A stretch of 47,962 nt of DNA, taken from positions 1-47,962 of the forward strand of contig JAFTFE010000139.1 of assembly GCA_017449765.1 (NCBI GenBank), written 5' to 3'. The DNA comes from Lachnospiraceae bacterium. Lineage in GTDB: Bacteria; Bacillota; Clostridia; Lachnospirales; Lachnospiraceae. A program made the position numbers and the translations under genes. This document shows positions 8,952-16,344 of the stretch, in pieces. The notes beneath the pieces were generated by a model. The model was not told where the DNA came from. It saw only the letters and a program-made list of their open reading frames with translations, and did not search any database. Position 1 is the first letter of the stretch. The number at the start of each line of letters is the position of its first letter.

Positions 8952-9898
8952 AGCTTATATAATTCGTTTTTAATATCATCATTAGCAAAAGAAATTTCAA
9001 TGCTGTTTGCATAAAGCTGCATTAAGGTTTCTTTTGCTATATTAAATTTATCAATTATAAATTCATATTCTTTAGTCATGGTTGTACCGCTTACTGTTCG
9101 ATTGTCTGTATTAAGTGTAGCTAAAAGACCATACTCAAGAAATTCATTGAGAGGATAAGCTTCTCCTTCTTTTACAGCTTTTGTCTGATAATTGGATGTA
9201 GGACAAAGCTCAAAGCCTATGCGTTTGTTTTTGCATTTTTTCATAAGTGAACTATCTTTGGAAAGTGCTATACCGTGTCCGATTCTTTTGGCACCGGCCT
9301 CTACGGCAATCCTTATATTATCGGCACTTCCACATTCACCGGAATGAATAGTATATGGTATGTTGTATTTATTCATAGCATTAAAAAGATAAGTAAATAA
9401 GTTGTTTGGATAACCGGCTTCATTTCCTGCAAGATCCATGGCGCATAAACCGTTACCGATATAATCAAGACCTGATTTGAGCATATTAAGATTTTGCTCT
9501 TCGCTGTGATTTCTCATTGCACAAGCGATAATATTTGAATATACGCCGTATAGCTTTTGACCTTCTTTACATCCTTTGATTGCAGCTTCGTATATTTTCC
9601 GGTAGTTAAGTTCCTCATTAAGACTTAGTGTCGGAGCGAAGCGTATTTCGATGTAGCTTACGTTGTCCTCTTTTGCCTGCTTTATAAGATCTGTTACGGC
9701 GGCAGTTATATTCTCCGATGTCTGAAGACAGGATACCGGCAGGTCGAATTTTGTCAGATACTCCGCGAGACTTTGACAGTTATAAGGCGCAGTAAGCTCA
9801 TCGTTGTTGACATTTCTTCCGAGGCATTCGGATATAAATTCAGAGCTTAATGAGCCGTCTAAGTGACAGTGTAAATCTATCTTAGGAAGTGAGTTCAT
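8939..9898 (-). CDS. add: Adenosine deaminase
   Basis: A 319-residue metal-dependent hydrolase that converts adenosine to inosine for purine salvage. The N-terminal zinc ligands are in PKIDLHCHLDGS (residues 5-16). HSGECG carries the third His and the catalytic Glu, GHGIAL the following His, and NTDNRTVSGT the late Asp. Length is slightly short but complete. It is transcribed against its neighbours and its last 13 bases lie inside the response regulator gene. It interrupts what would otherwise be a regulator-kinase pair, so it may have been inserted there. Its own upstream region (9899-9960) is AT-rich; no clear promoter was assigned. Confidence 0.95.
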   Translation of the reverse strand: MNSLPKIDLHCHLDGSLSSEFISECLGRNVNNDELTAPYNCQSLAEYLTKFDLPVSCLQTSENITAAVTDLIKQAKEDNVSYIEIRFAPTLSLNEELNYRKIYEAAIKGCKEGQKLYGVYSNIIACAMRNHSEEQNLNMLKSGLDYIGNGLCAMDLAGNEAGYPNNLFTYLFNAMNKYNIPYTIHSGECGSADNIRIAVEAGAKRIGHGIALSKDSSLMKKCKNKRIGFELCPTSNYQTKAVKEGEAYPLNEFLEYGLLATLNTDNRTVSGTTMTKEYEFIIDKFNIAKETLMQLYANSIEISFANDDIKNELYKLYEK

Positions 9899-10009
9899 GC
9901 AGTTATCTCCTTTATGAAAAAATATGTATGTTTAAGTTGTTTCTACAGTTAATTATATTATTTGGTGAGCTGTTTAACAAGTAGCTTGAAGAAGAAAAAT
10001 AAGTATGAT

Positions 10010-10142
10010 AAAATGAGCTTTGCGCCGGGATGCGCTTGCGGAGATCGGCATAAAGCGAAAAAAACATCGAGCCGACAGGCGAGATGATAAAATGAGCTTT
10101 GCGCCGAGATGAAAAAATGAGCTTTGCGCCGGGATGCGCTTG
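10010..10142. repeat. Three short GC-rich direct repeats plus a dispersed motif
   Basis: The gap between add and the sensor kinase holds three copies of AAAATGAGCTTTGCGCC: 10010-10038, 10089-10111 (shorter, GAGATG after the core) and 10114-10142. The first and third continue with GGGATGCGCTTG. Between the first two lies CATCGAGCCGACAGGCGAG (from 10065), a relative of which recurs inverted at 15708-15729. The composition contrasts with the AT-rich surroundings. No open reading frame uses them. Confidence 0.7.
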
Positions 10143-10175
10143 AAGTAAGGATTATTATAAAAACGGAGAAAAAAT

Positions 10176-11573
10176 GTGAAGGGATTTTCTGTAAAAAAAG
10201 ATAAAATCAGTCTTAAGGCATTTATAACGGTAGCTATTATTCTGACTGTTTCTGTCTTATTATGGTTTTTTACAATTACATCAAGATATGTGCAGCTTTC
10301 GCAGTACAAAAAGCAGATTATAGATGATGCGGACAGGAATACAGATATTATCGCAGAAGTTTTAAAAGCTGATGAGGAGACGGATTCATATGTTAGAATG
10401 CTGTCAGAGGTTTATGATGGACGAGTGCTTGTAATTGATTCGGATTATAGGATAATCAAGGATTCAAAAGGAAGAAATCTTGATGCATTTATCGTTAGTG
10501 AAAAAATAATTAATGCCATGACAGGCATTGATACACATTATGTATATGAGGAAGACGGATATTTTCGTTTTATTAAGCAGGTAAGGTCATCTTCCGGAGA
10601 AGTGGAAAATCTTATTATAGTCCATATCTCCAATAAGAATATGAATGAAATAATGGATGATATGGATGAGATACAGAGAATAATATTTTTTGTGCTCGTG
10701 ATTATATGTATTGTATTTGCTGTATTAATTAGCAGAATAAGTGTGAGGGATATAAGGTATATTAATAATCAGATAGATATTCTTCAAAACGGGAATTTGG
10801 ATAAGCCTATCGAGGAAAAAGGTTTTAAGGAGTACAGAAATCTTATCGAGAATTATAATGAGACAATCGAGACACTTGCGAAGATTGATACGAGTCGACA
10901 GGAATTCGTATCAAACGTGTCACACGAGCTTAAGACTCCTATAACATCTATGAAGGTGCTGGCTGATTCCTTGGTGCAGAATGAAAACGCCGATCTTAAT
11001 ATGTATAAGGAATTTATGAGTGATATCGTGGATGAGATAGACAGAGAGAGCAAGATAATAAACGATTTACTTACGCTTGTAAAGATGGATAAGGATTCAT
11101 CGCAGATGAACATATCCGAGGTGAGTGTGAATGACCTTTTGGATGTTATACTTAAGAGGGTTACTCCGATTGCCGAGCAAAGAAATATTGAGATTACATA
11201 TGAGAGTTTTCGTGATGTAGAGGCAGAAGTTGATGAGGTTAAGCTTAGTCTGGCATTGTCTAATATCATTGAAAATGCAGTCAAATATAATATTGATAAC
11301 GGATGGGTAAAAGTATCACTCAATGCTGACCATAAGTTTTTCTATGTCAAGGTCGCTGACTCGGGAGTAGGTATTCCGGATGATAGTAAGGCACATGTAT
11401 TTGAGAGGTTTTACAGAGTGGATAAGGCCAGGAGCCGTGACACCGGAGGTACCGGTCTTGGACTTGCAATTACCAAAAATGTAATTGGTATGCATAGTGG
11501 AACGATAAAACTTTACAGTGAGTCCGGAGTGGGAACGACATTTACTATTAAAATACCTCTTAAGCATGCTTGA
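10176..11573 (+). CDS. Membrane sensor histidine kinase, PhoR-like
   Basis: A 465-residue kinase starting with GTG, preceded by CGGAG. One membrane helix lies at residues 15-36 and a second at about 168-190, bracketing an extracytoplasmic sensor of about 130 residues. A HAMP-like linker (RYINNQIDILQNGNLDKPI) follows. The phospho-acceptor His is in SHELKTPITSMK (about residue 249). ATPase motifs are NIIENAVKYN, DSGVGIP and GTGLGLAI. The probable substrate is the orphan response regulator at 8268-8951, now separated by add. It is followed by a lipoprotein and comEC on the same strand. Confidence 0.93.
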   Translation: MKGFSVKKDKISLKAFITVAIILTVSVLLWFFTITSRYVQLSQYKKQIIDDADRNTDIIAEVLKADEETDSYVRMLSEVYDGRVLVIDSDYRIIKDSKGRNLDAFIVSEKIINAMTGIDTHYVYEEDGYFRFIKQVRSSSGEVENLIIVHISNKNMNEIMDDMDEIQRIIFFVLVIICIVFAVLISRISVRDIRYINNQIDILQNGNLDKPIEEKGFKEYRNLIENYNETIETLAKIDTSRQEFVSNVSHELKTPITSMKVLADSLVQNENADLNMYKEFMSDIVDEIDRESKIINDLLTLVKMDKDSSQMNISEVSVNDLLDVILKRVTPIAEQRNIEITYESFRDVEAEVDEVKLSLALSNIIENAVKYNIDNGWVKVSLNADHKFFYVKVADSGVGIPDDSKAHVFERFYRVDKARSRDTGGTGLGLAITKNVIGMHSGTIKLYSESGVGTTFTIKIPLKHA

Positions 11574-11620
11574 GATAATCTTTGTTTGATTAGTATTTGA
11601 TAAAGATTTGGGAGTAAACT

Positions 11621-12115
11621 ATGAAAAGATTATGTATTCTGATGTTTGTCATGATATTATGCATGACAGGCTGTGGAAAAAATGAGGAACTTGATACAGA
11701 GAAAAGCGGTACTGAGATAACCGCGCCCGAAGCTACCATGGTTTATATTTATTATCCGGATAAGGACAGGGTTGCTGTGGCAGATGAAAGATATCAGCTT
11801 AAGCAGCCGGACTCTACCGCTGCATCCATAGAGGAGATAATGGCAAATATTACGAAGTATATAGAGGACAGGCTCACATATGGTATATATATGCTTGATT
11901 CCGAAAATGCTTTGACTCTTGAATTTACTCTGACAGATGAATATGACAAGGAATATTATCTCTTGGCGAAGTCTGCTGTTTCAAGAACCTTATTTCAGCT
12001 TCCGGATATAAGTGAGATAAAAATTGTATTATACGCAGGAGATAAGACTGTTGTATCGGAAGAGGTACTAAACAGAGATTCTATATATTATTATGATGAG
12101 GATGTCGTAGACTAA
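11621..12115 (+). CDS. GerMN-domain-like lipoprotein
   Basis: A 164-residue lipoprotein with lipobox MTGC (Cys 18). After an acidic linker, residues 38-150 (VYIYYPDKDRVAVADERYQL, ASIEEIMANI, then a late LPDISEIKIVL strand) resemble the GerMN fold found in GerM and LpqB-type proteins. Such domains occur at the cell surface next to sensor kinases, so it may help sense or respond with the kinase 47 bases upstream (inference). Nothing in the window points to sporulation. The next gene, comEC, begins 31 bases downstream. Confidence 0.6.
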   Translation: MKRLCILMFVMILCMTGCGKNEELDTEKSGTEITAPEATMVYIYYPDKDRVAVADERYQLKQPDSTAASIEEIMANITKYIEDRLTYGIYMLDSENALTLEFTLTDEYDKEYYLLAKSAVSRTLFQLPDISEIKIVLYAGDKTVVSEEVLNRDSIYYYDEDVVD

Positions 12116-12146
12116 CCCCATAATTCAAAGGAGAATTAAAAACTGA

Positions 12147-14594
12147 ATGAAAAGACCTATGTTTTGGGCAGTGATTTACTTTGCACTTGGAGAGGTCGTG
12201 TATGTATGCGTCAAAACAGTAGTCTTAACAGGCATAATTATGATTATGCTTATTTGTTGTGCCTGGCTGTGTATAAACACAGGAAGAATTAAGAGGATAA
12301 AGCTTTGTGCTGTCCTCTTTATTTTTATGCTGCTTGGATATGTCAATACTGCTGTCAGAGATTATGACAGACGTTACGATATTGATGGTATTGATGGTTG
12401 TTATATAAAGGTGGATGCAACGGTTTATAAGATAGATACCGGAAGCGAAGGCGTTAATTTATATTTAAAAACGGATAATGCGTTAAATGTGATTGTATTT
12501 AATCAGGAGGATAAATTCAGACTTGGTGACAGGGTAAATATAAAGGGAACTCTTAATGCGTTTGAACAAAACAGTAATGCAGGCTGCTTTGATTTTAAGA
12601 GGTTTTATAAAAGCAGAAATATAAGTTTAAGTGTCAAAAATTGTGAGATAGAAATTTTGTCACATAATGACGGTTTGTATTATGATTATTTGAATTTCCT
12701 GCTTGGACTTAAGAAGGATATAAAGTATAAACTTAGGATTATTACAGGTGCAGAGGAAGGTACGGATAAGGCTCCGGAGGATGGTTCTGATGTGGAAATC
12801 TTCGGAATATACAGTGGTATTCTGCTTGGAGACAGGAAGGATATAGATGATATTACCCTGCTTGATTACCGCAATAGCGGAATTGCGCATATACTTGCCA
12901 TATCGGGACTTCATATATCACTTTTATTCACAATATGCTTCGGACTCCTTAAAAAAATTGGAATAAACAGGTATGCAGCAGGCGGAGCGTCATTTATCAT
13001 AATCTTCTCGTATGCAATAATGTCGGGATTAAGTATGTCAACATTAAGAGCCCTTATTATGATAGTTATATCCATGATAGCCATATATACGGGTGAGACT
13101 TACGATATGCCGATATCACTTGCTGTAGCACTTATTATTATTCTTTTGTATCAGCCTTTTCGAATATATGACGGAAGCGTGATACTCAGTGTGACGGCGG
13201 TATTTGGAGTGTGCGTGGGGAATCATCTGATAAGATATGTAAAGCGCACGAGATTCTACAGACAGGGAAAGACGTTCAAGAAAAGAATTGTTTTTACGCT
13301 GATTAATTCATTTATTATATCTATATCGGTAAATCTGATTATGTTTCCGGTTATGATTTATACATATCATGAGATTACGCCTTACGGATTCCTGCTTAAT
13401 CTGATTGTTATTCCTCTTATGACAGTTGTGGTTTTGTCCGGAGCAGTTGCAATTATAGTATCATATATTTATATTCCGGCAGCATCTTATATAATCCTGA
13501 TTGGGAAAGTGGTCTTAAAGTTTTATGATGTTATATGTGATGTAACATATAAGCTTCCGTTTAACACAATAAACATAGGTCATATCAGACTGTATCAGGT
13601 TTTGATTTACTATCTGTGGATAATTGGATTTCTTGTTTTGTTTAATAAAAAATTAACGAGAAAAATCAGAGAAAGGATATATCATATAACGCATGTGTGG
13701 CTTACGCATAAAGGCTGGTTAAGACTTTGTGTATCGACTGTCATAGTTGTATCGGCGTTTGTTTGGATATTCCTTGGATTTACATATGTTAAAAGCCTTG
13801 ATGAGATTGTTATATGTGCAGATGTGGGACAGGGAGACGGTATATTTATCAGAACCGATTCGGGAATGAATATTGCCATAGACGGCGGTTCAACTTCGGA
13901 GGAAAAGCTTGGACAGTACACCATATCGCCCATGCTCAAATATTATGGTATGGCGCATATAGACTACTGGTTTATCTCCCATACGGATATGGATCATATA
14001 AGCAGTCTTCTGTATATTCTTTCTATGGGCAGGCGCTCAGGGATTACCATAGACAATATCGTCTTGTCATCACATATGAGAGGAGAAGAAAATTGTGAAA
14101 ATTTAATTGAGTTGGCGGAAATCTGTGGCGTAAATATCCTTTATATGAAAGCGGGAGATTATCTGTATGATGATACATACCGTATTACCTGTGCTCACCC
14201 TGATGATATATATGTGACGGAAGATATTAATGATTATTCGTTGTGTCTTAGCTATGTATCGGATGATTTTACGGTACTATTTACCGGGGATATGGGCAAT
14301 AATTCTATAGAATATATGCTTGGCAATGAAAGGGAGTATCTGTATGACGCATACGGAATTATCAAGGTTCCGCATCATGGTTCAAAGAATTCGGCAGATA
14401 AAATGCTTTATGAGAATATTAAAATCTATTACGCTGTTATATCCTGTGGTAAAAACAATCGTTACGGACATCCGCATGATGAGACAATTAAGCTCTTAGA
14501 AAAGTATGGGATTAAAATATACCGGACAGATGAGGATGGCGGAATTGTCTTCCGGGAAACTGCCCCCGGGGACGGGGGTTGGGGGCTAAAATGA
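12147..14594 (+). CDS. comEC: ComEC/Rec2 DNA uptake channel
   Basis: An 815-residue membrane channel thought to carry single-stranded DNA across the membrane in transformation. The N-terminal helices (residues 1-75) precede an OB-like extracellular domain, then the Competence domain with many membrane helices (about 220-500; GISGLHISLLF-type motif seen as AISGLHISLLF). The C-terminal metallo-beta-lactamase domain starts near 555 (CADVGQGDGIFI), with HTDMDHI (about 611), TGDMG and VPHHGSKNSAD. The C-terminal tail GDGGWGLK is encoded by a GC-rich repeat rather than by normal coding sequence. Together with comEA it suggests a competence system. Confidence 0.95.
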   Translation: MKRPMFWAVIYFALGEVVYVCVKTVVLTGIIMIMLICCAWLCINTGRIKRIKLCAVLFIFMLLGYVNTAVRDYDRRYDIDGIDGCYIKVDATVYKIDTGSEGVNLYLKTDNALNVIVFNQEDKFRLGDRVNIKGTLNAFEQNSNAGCFDFKRFYKSRNISLSVKNCEIEILSHNDGLYYDYLNFLLGLKKDIKYKLRIITGAEEGTDKAPEDGSDVEIFGIYSGILLGDRKDIDDITLLDYRNSGIAHILAISGLHISLLFTICFGLLKKIGINRYAAGGASFIIIFSYAIMSGLSMSTLRALIMIVISMIAIYTGETYDMPISLAVALIIILLYQPFRIYDGSVILSVTAVFGVCVGNHLIRYVKRTRFYRQGKTFKKRIVFTLINSFIISISVNLIMFPVMIYTYHEITPYGFLLNLIVIPLMTVVVLSGAVAIIVSYIYIPAASYIILIGKVVLKFYDVICDVTYKLPFNTINIGHIRLYQVLIYYLWIIGFLVLFNKKLTRKIRERIYHITHVWLTHKGWLRLCVSTVIVVSAFVWIFLGFTYVKSLDEIVICADVGQGDGIFIRTDSGMNIAIDGGSTSEEKLGQYTISPMLKYYGMAHIDYWFISHTDMDHISSLLYILSMGRRSGITIDNIVLSSHMRGEENCENLIELAEICGVNILYMKAGDYLYDDTYRITCAHPDDIYVTEDINDYSLCLSYVSDDFTVLFTGDMGNNSIEYMLGNEREYLYDAYGIIKVPHHGSKNSADKMLYENIKIYYAVISCGKNNRYGHPHDETIKLLEKYGIKIYRTDEDGGIVFRETAPGDGGWGLK

Positions 14595-14608
14595 AAATGC
14601 CCCGTCCC
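14568..14608 (+). repeat. GC-rich inverted repeat at the comEC 3' end
   Basis: GGGACGGGG (14569-14577) can pair with CCCCGTCCC (14600-14608). The left arm supplies the last comEC codons and stop. The same core, GGGACGGGGGTTRGG, occurs inverted twice at 16301-16344. It could act as a terminator or RNA stabiliser, but no T run follows. Confidence 0.65.
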
Positions 14609-14680
14609 TAGCGGCAACTTGAAAAAATATATATGGTGTTGTAAAATGATAATCAATATAAAAACAAACGGGTGTAAGAT

Positions 14681-15697
14681 ATGGCGTATAACAGCAAGAA
14701 AGCCAAACCTAACGGTATGGCGGTTATAAATGAGCATATAAAAGAGAATAAGTTCAGTAATGTATATGTATTAACAGGTGACGAGAGGTATCTCGTGCTG
14801 CAATACAGGGACAAGCTTATAGGTGCATTGATAGACAGAAATGATACTATGAATTTTTCGCTATTCAGAGATGATAGTATAGTGGAGGATGAGATAGTAT
14901 CTATAGCTGATACTATGCCTTTTTTTGCTGAAAAGCGCGTTATTGTTATAGAGGAAAGCAATTATCTTAACAAGAAAAACAGTGATAAGATATATAATAC
15001 TTTACAGAATCTCCCTGAGTCGAGTGTGATTATCTTTGTTGAAAGTCAGATTGACGGAAGAAATAAATTGTTTAAGCTTGTATCTGAGAATGGAACGATA
15101 GCATATTTTGATACGCCTGATAATCAAACCCTGATAAAATGGGTTAGAGGATTATTTTCACAAGATAATATAGCTATCGAAGAAGCTGCCGTGTATAAGT
15201 TGCTTGAGAACACAGGCAATGATATGAACAGGATTGCAACTGAGGTTGAGAAGATAAAATGTTATGGATTGGATAAGGAACGAATAAGTCTTGCAGATGT
15301 AGATGCTTTAAGTACAGATGCTGTAGAAGATAAAATATTCGAAATGATAGATGAGATAACCAAGAAGAATAAATCGAGGACGTTAAAGCTGTATGATGAT
15401 TTAAAATACTTAAAAACGGATGCCATGAGTATACTGGCTCTCATAACCAACCAATACAACAGGCTGCTTAAGACGTCTGAAGTGCTTGTAAGAGGAAATG
15501 ATGTAAGACAGGTTACCTCCATATTAAAAACCCAGGACTGGATTGCAAAAAAATACATAGCTTTGTCGAAGAATTATACAACAAGACAGCTTCTTGAATG
15601 TGTGAATCTATGTGTTGATACTGATAATGCGATAAAGACAGGCCGTATGAAAAAGGATCTTGCGGTAGAAATGTTGATACTTAAATTGATGGCATAA
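14681..15697 (+). CDS. holA: DNA polymerase III delta subunit
   Basis: A 338-residue clamp-loader subunit that opens the sliding clamp during replication. The N-terminal AAA+-like domain begins NVYVLTGDERYLVLQYRDKL, and the clamp-binding region includes MPFFAEKRVIVIEES. The central motif FDTPDNQTLIKWV and the C-terminal helical domain (KNKSRTLKLYDDL, ALITNQYNRLLKTSEV, GRMKKDLAVEMLILKL) fit the family. Length is normal. It follows comEC by 86 bases, a gene order common in Firmicutes where comEC, holA and rpsT cluster. Confidence 0.95.
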   Translation: MAYNSKKAKPNGMAVINEHIKENKFSNVYVLTGDERYLVLQYRDKLIGALIDRNDTMNFSLFRDDSIVEDEIVSIADTMPFFAEKRVIVIEESNYLNKKNSDKIYNTLQNLPESSVIIFVESQIDGRNKLFKLVSENGTIAYFDTPDNQTLIKWVRGLFSQDNIAIEEAAVYKLLENTGNDMNRIATEVEKIKCYGLDKERISLADVDALSTDAVEDKIFEMIDEITKKNKSRTLKLYDDLKYLKTDAMSILALITNQYNRLLKTSEVLVRGNDVRQVTSILKTQDWIAKKYIALSKNYTTRQLLECVNLCVDTDNAIKTGRMKKDLAVEMLILKLMA

Positions 15698-15707
15698 AAA
15701 GCTTATG

Positions 15708-15729
15708 CATCTCGCCTGACGGCTCGGTG
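15708..15729 (-). repeat. Dispersed short repeat after holA
   Basis: CATCTCGCCTGACGGCTCGG (from 15708) is the reverse complement of a near copy of the motif at 10065-10086 (one or two mismatches). A small hairpin, ACGGC-TTTC-GCCGT (15731-15744), follows it. Function unknown. Confidence 0.55.
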
Positions 15730-15751
15730 TACGGCTTTCGCCGTATAAAAT

Positions 15752-15804
15752 AAAAAAAGAAGGCAAGTTAGTGAGTGCGAGCACTCAAACCTGTCTTCTT
15801 TTTT
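15752..15804. terminator. Bidirectional terminator between holA and rpsT
   Basis: AAAAAAGAAG (15753-15762) pairs with CTTCTTTTTT (15795-15804), and TGAGTGC (15772-15778) pairs with GCACTCA (15781-15787). Poly-A on one side and poly-T on the other let it work for both convergent genes, holA (+) and rpsT (-). Confidence 0.85.
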
Positions 15805-15823
15805 ATTTTGCATTGGCTCAATG

Positions 15824-16087
15824 CTATGCCATCTTGTTTACGGCTAAAGTTAATCTTGAAATCTTTCTTGAAGCATTGTTCTTGTGGTATACACCCTTAG
15901 AAGCTGCTTTACTGATTTCTGAAGTTGCAGCAGTAAGTGCTGTCTGTGCAGCTGCCTTATCGCCTGCAGCGATAGCTGCCTCAACTTTCTTGATATAAGT
16001 TTTAACTTTTGACTTGATAGTCTTGTTTCTTAAAGTCTTAGTCTCAATTACTTTGATTCTCTTCTTAGCGGATTTGATATTAGCCAA
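15824..16087 (-). CDS. rpsT: 30S ribosomal protein S20
   Basis: An 87-residue protein that binds 16S rRNA early in small-subunit assembly. The conserved start is (M)ANIKSAKKRIKVIETKTLRNKTIKSKVKT, with the Ala-rich C-terminal helices (AAIAAGDKAAAQTALT, KGVYHKNNASRKISRLT). The first in-frame ATG (16102) would start inside the ribosome binding site: GGAGG lies at 16100-16096, and a TTG at 16087-16085, eight bases downstream, gives exactly the family N-terminus. TTG is therefore the start. Convergent with holA, sharing a terminator. Confidence 0.96.
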   Translation of the reverse strand: MANIKSAKKRIKVIETKTLRNKTIKSKVKTYIKKVEAAIAAGDKAAAQTALTAATSEISKAASKGVYHKNNASRKISRLTLAVNKMA

Positions 16088-16229
16088 ATCAGACACCTCC
16101 ATAAAAAATATAAAACAATATGTATAAAATTTATAAATTCTTACCGGTCAAGACACGAACGACATACCCACACCACCAGATATATCGGACCAGTTAAAAT
16201 TTTTACGTTATTACAAACACGCAATAGAT

Positions 16230-16258
16230 AGAATAACAAAAAGATTTTTATATGTCAA
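16230..16258 (-). promoter_or_regulatory. Putative rpsT promoter with long leader
   Basis: On the minus strand TTGACA (16258-16253) and TATTCT (16235-16230) are 17 bases apart. Transcription from here would give a leader of about 135 bases before the rpsT TTG. A low-efficiency start plus a long leader is compatible with autogenous control, but no known leader motif was recognised. Confidence 0.55.
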
Positions 16259-16300
16259 GATTTAATTGATTTTTTTTGAGGAATACTAAAATTTTCGCCA

Positions 16301-16344
16301 CCAACCCCCGTCCCCGTGGTCAACGCGTCCCTAACCCCCGTCCC
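16301..16344 (-). repeat. Two inverted copies of the GGGACGGGGGTT repeat
   Basis: On the minus strand GGGACGGGGGTTAGGGAC (16344-16327) and GGGGACGGGGGTTGG (16315-16301) lie at the end of the PAS/GGDEF gene. The first copy supplies that gene's last codons (RDGG) and its TAG stop, just as a related copy ends comEC at 14568. Confidence 0.7.

Noticed and set aside
10010-10142. Possible CRISPR array
   Set aside because: Only three copies of uneven length, with intervals of 50 and 2 bases, and no cas genes in the window.
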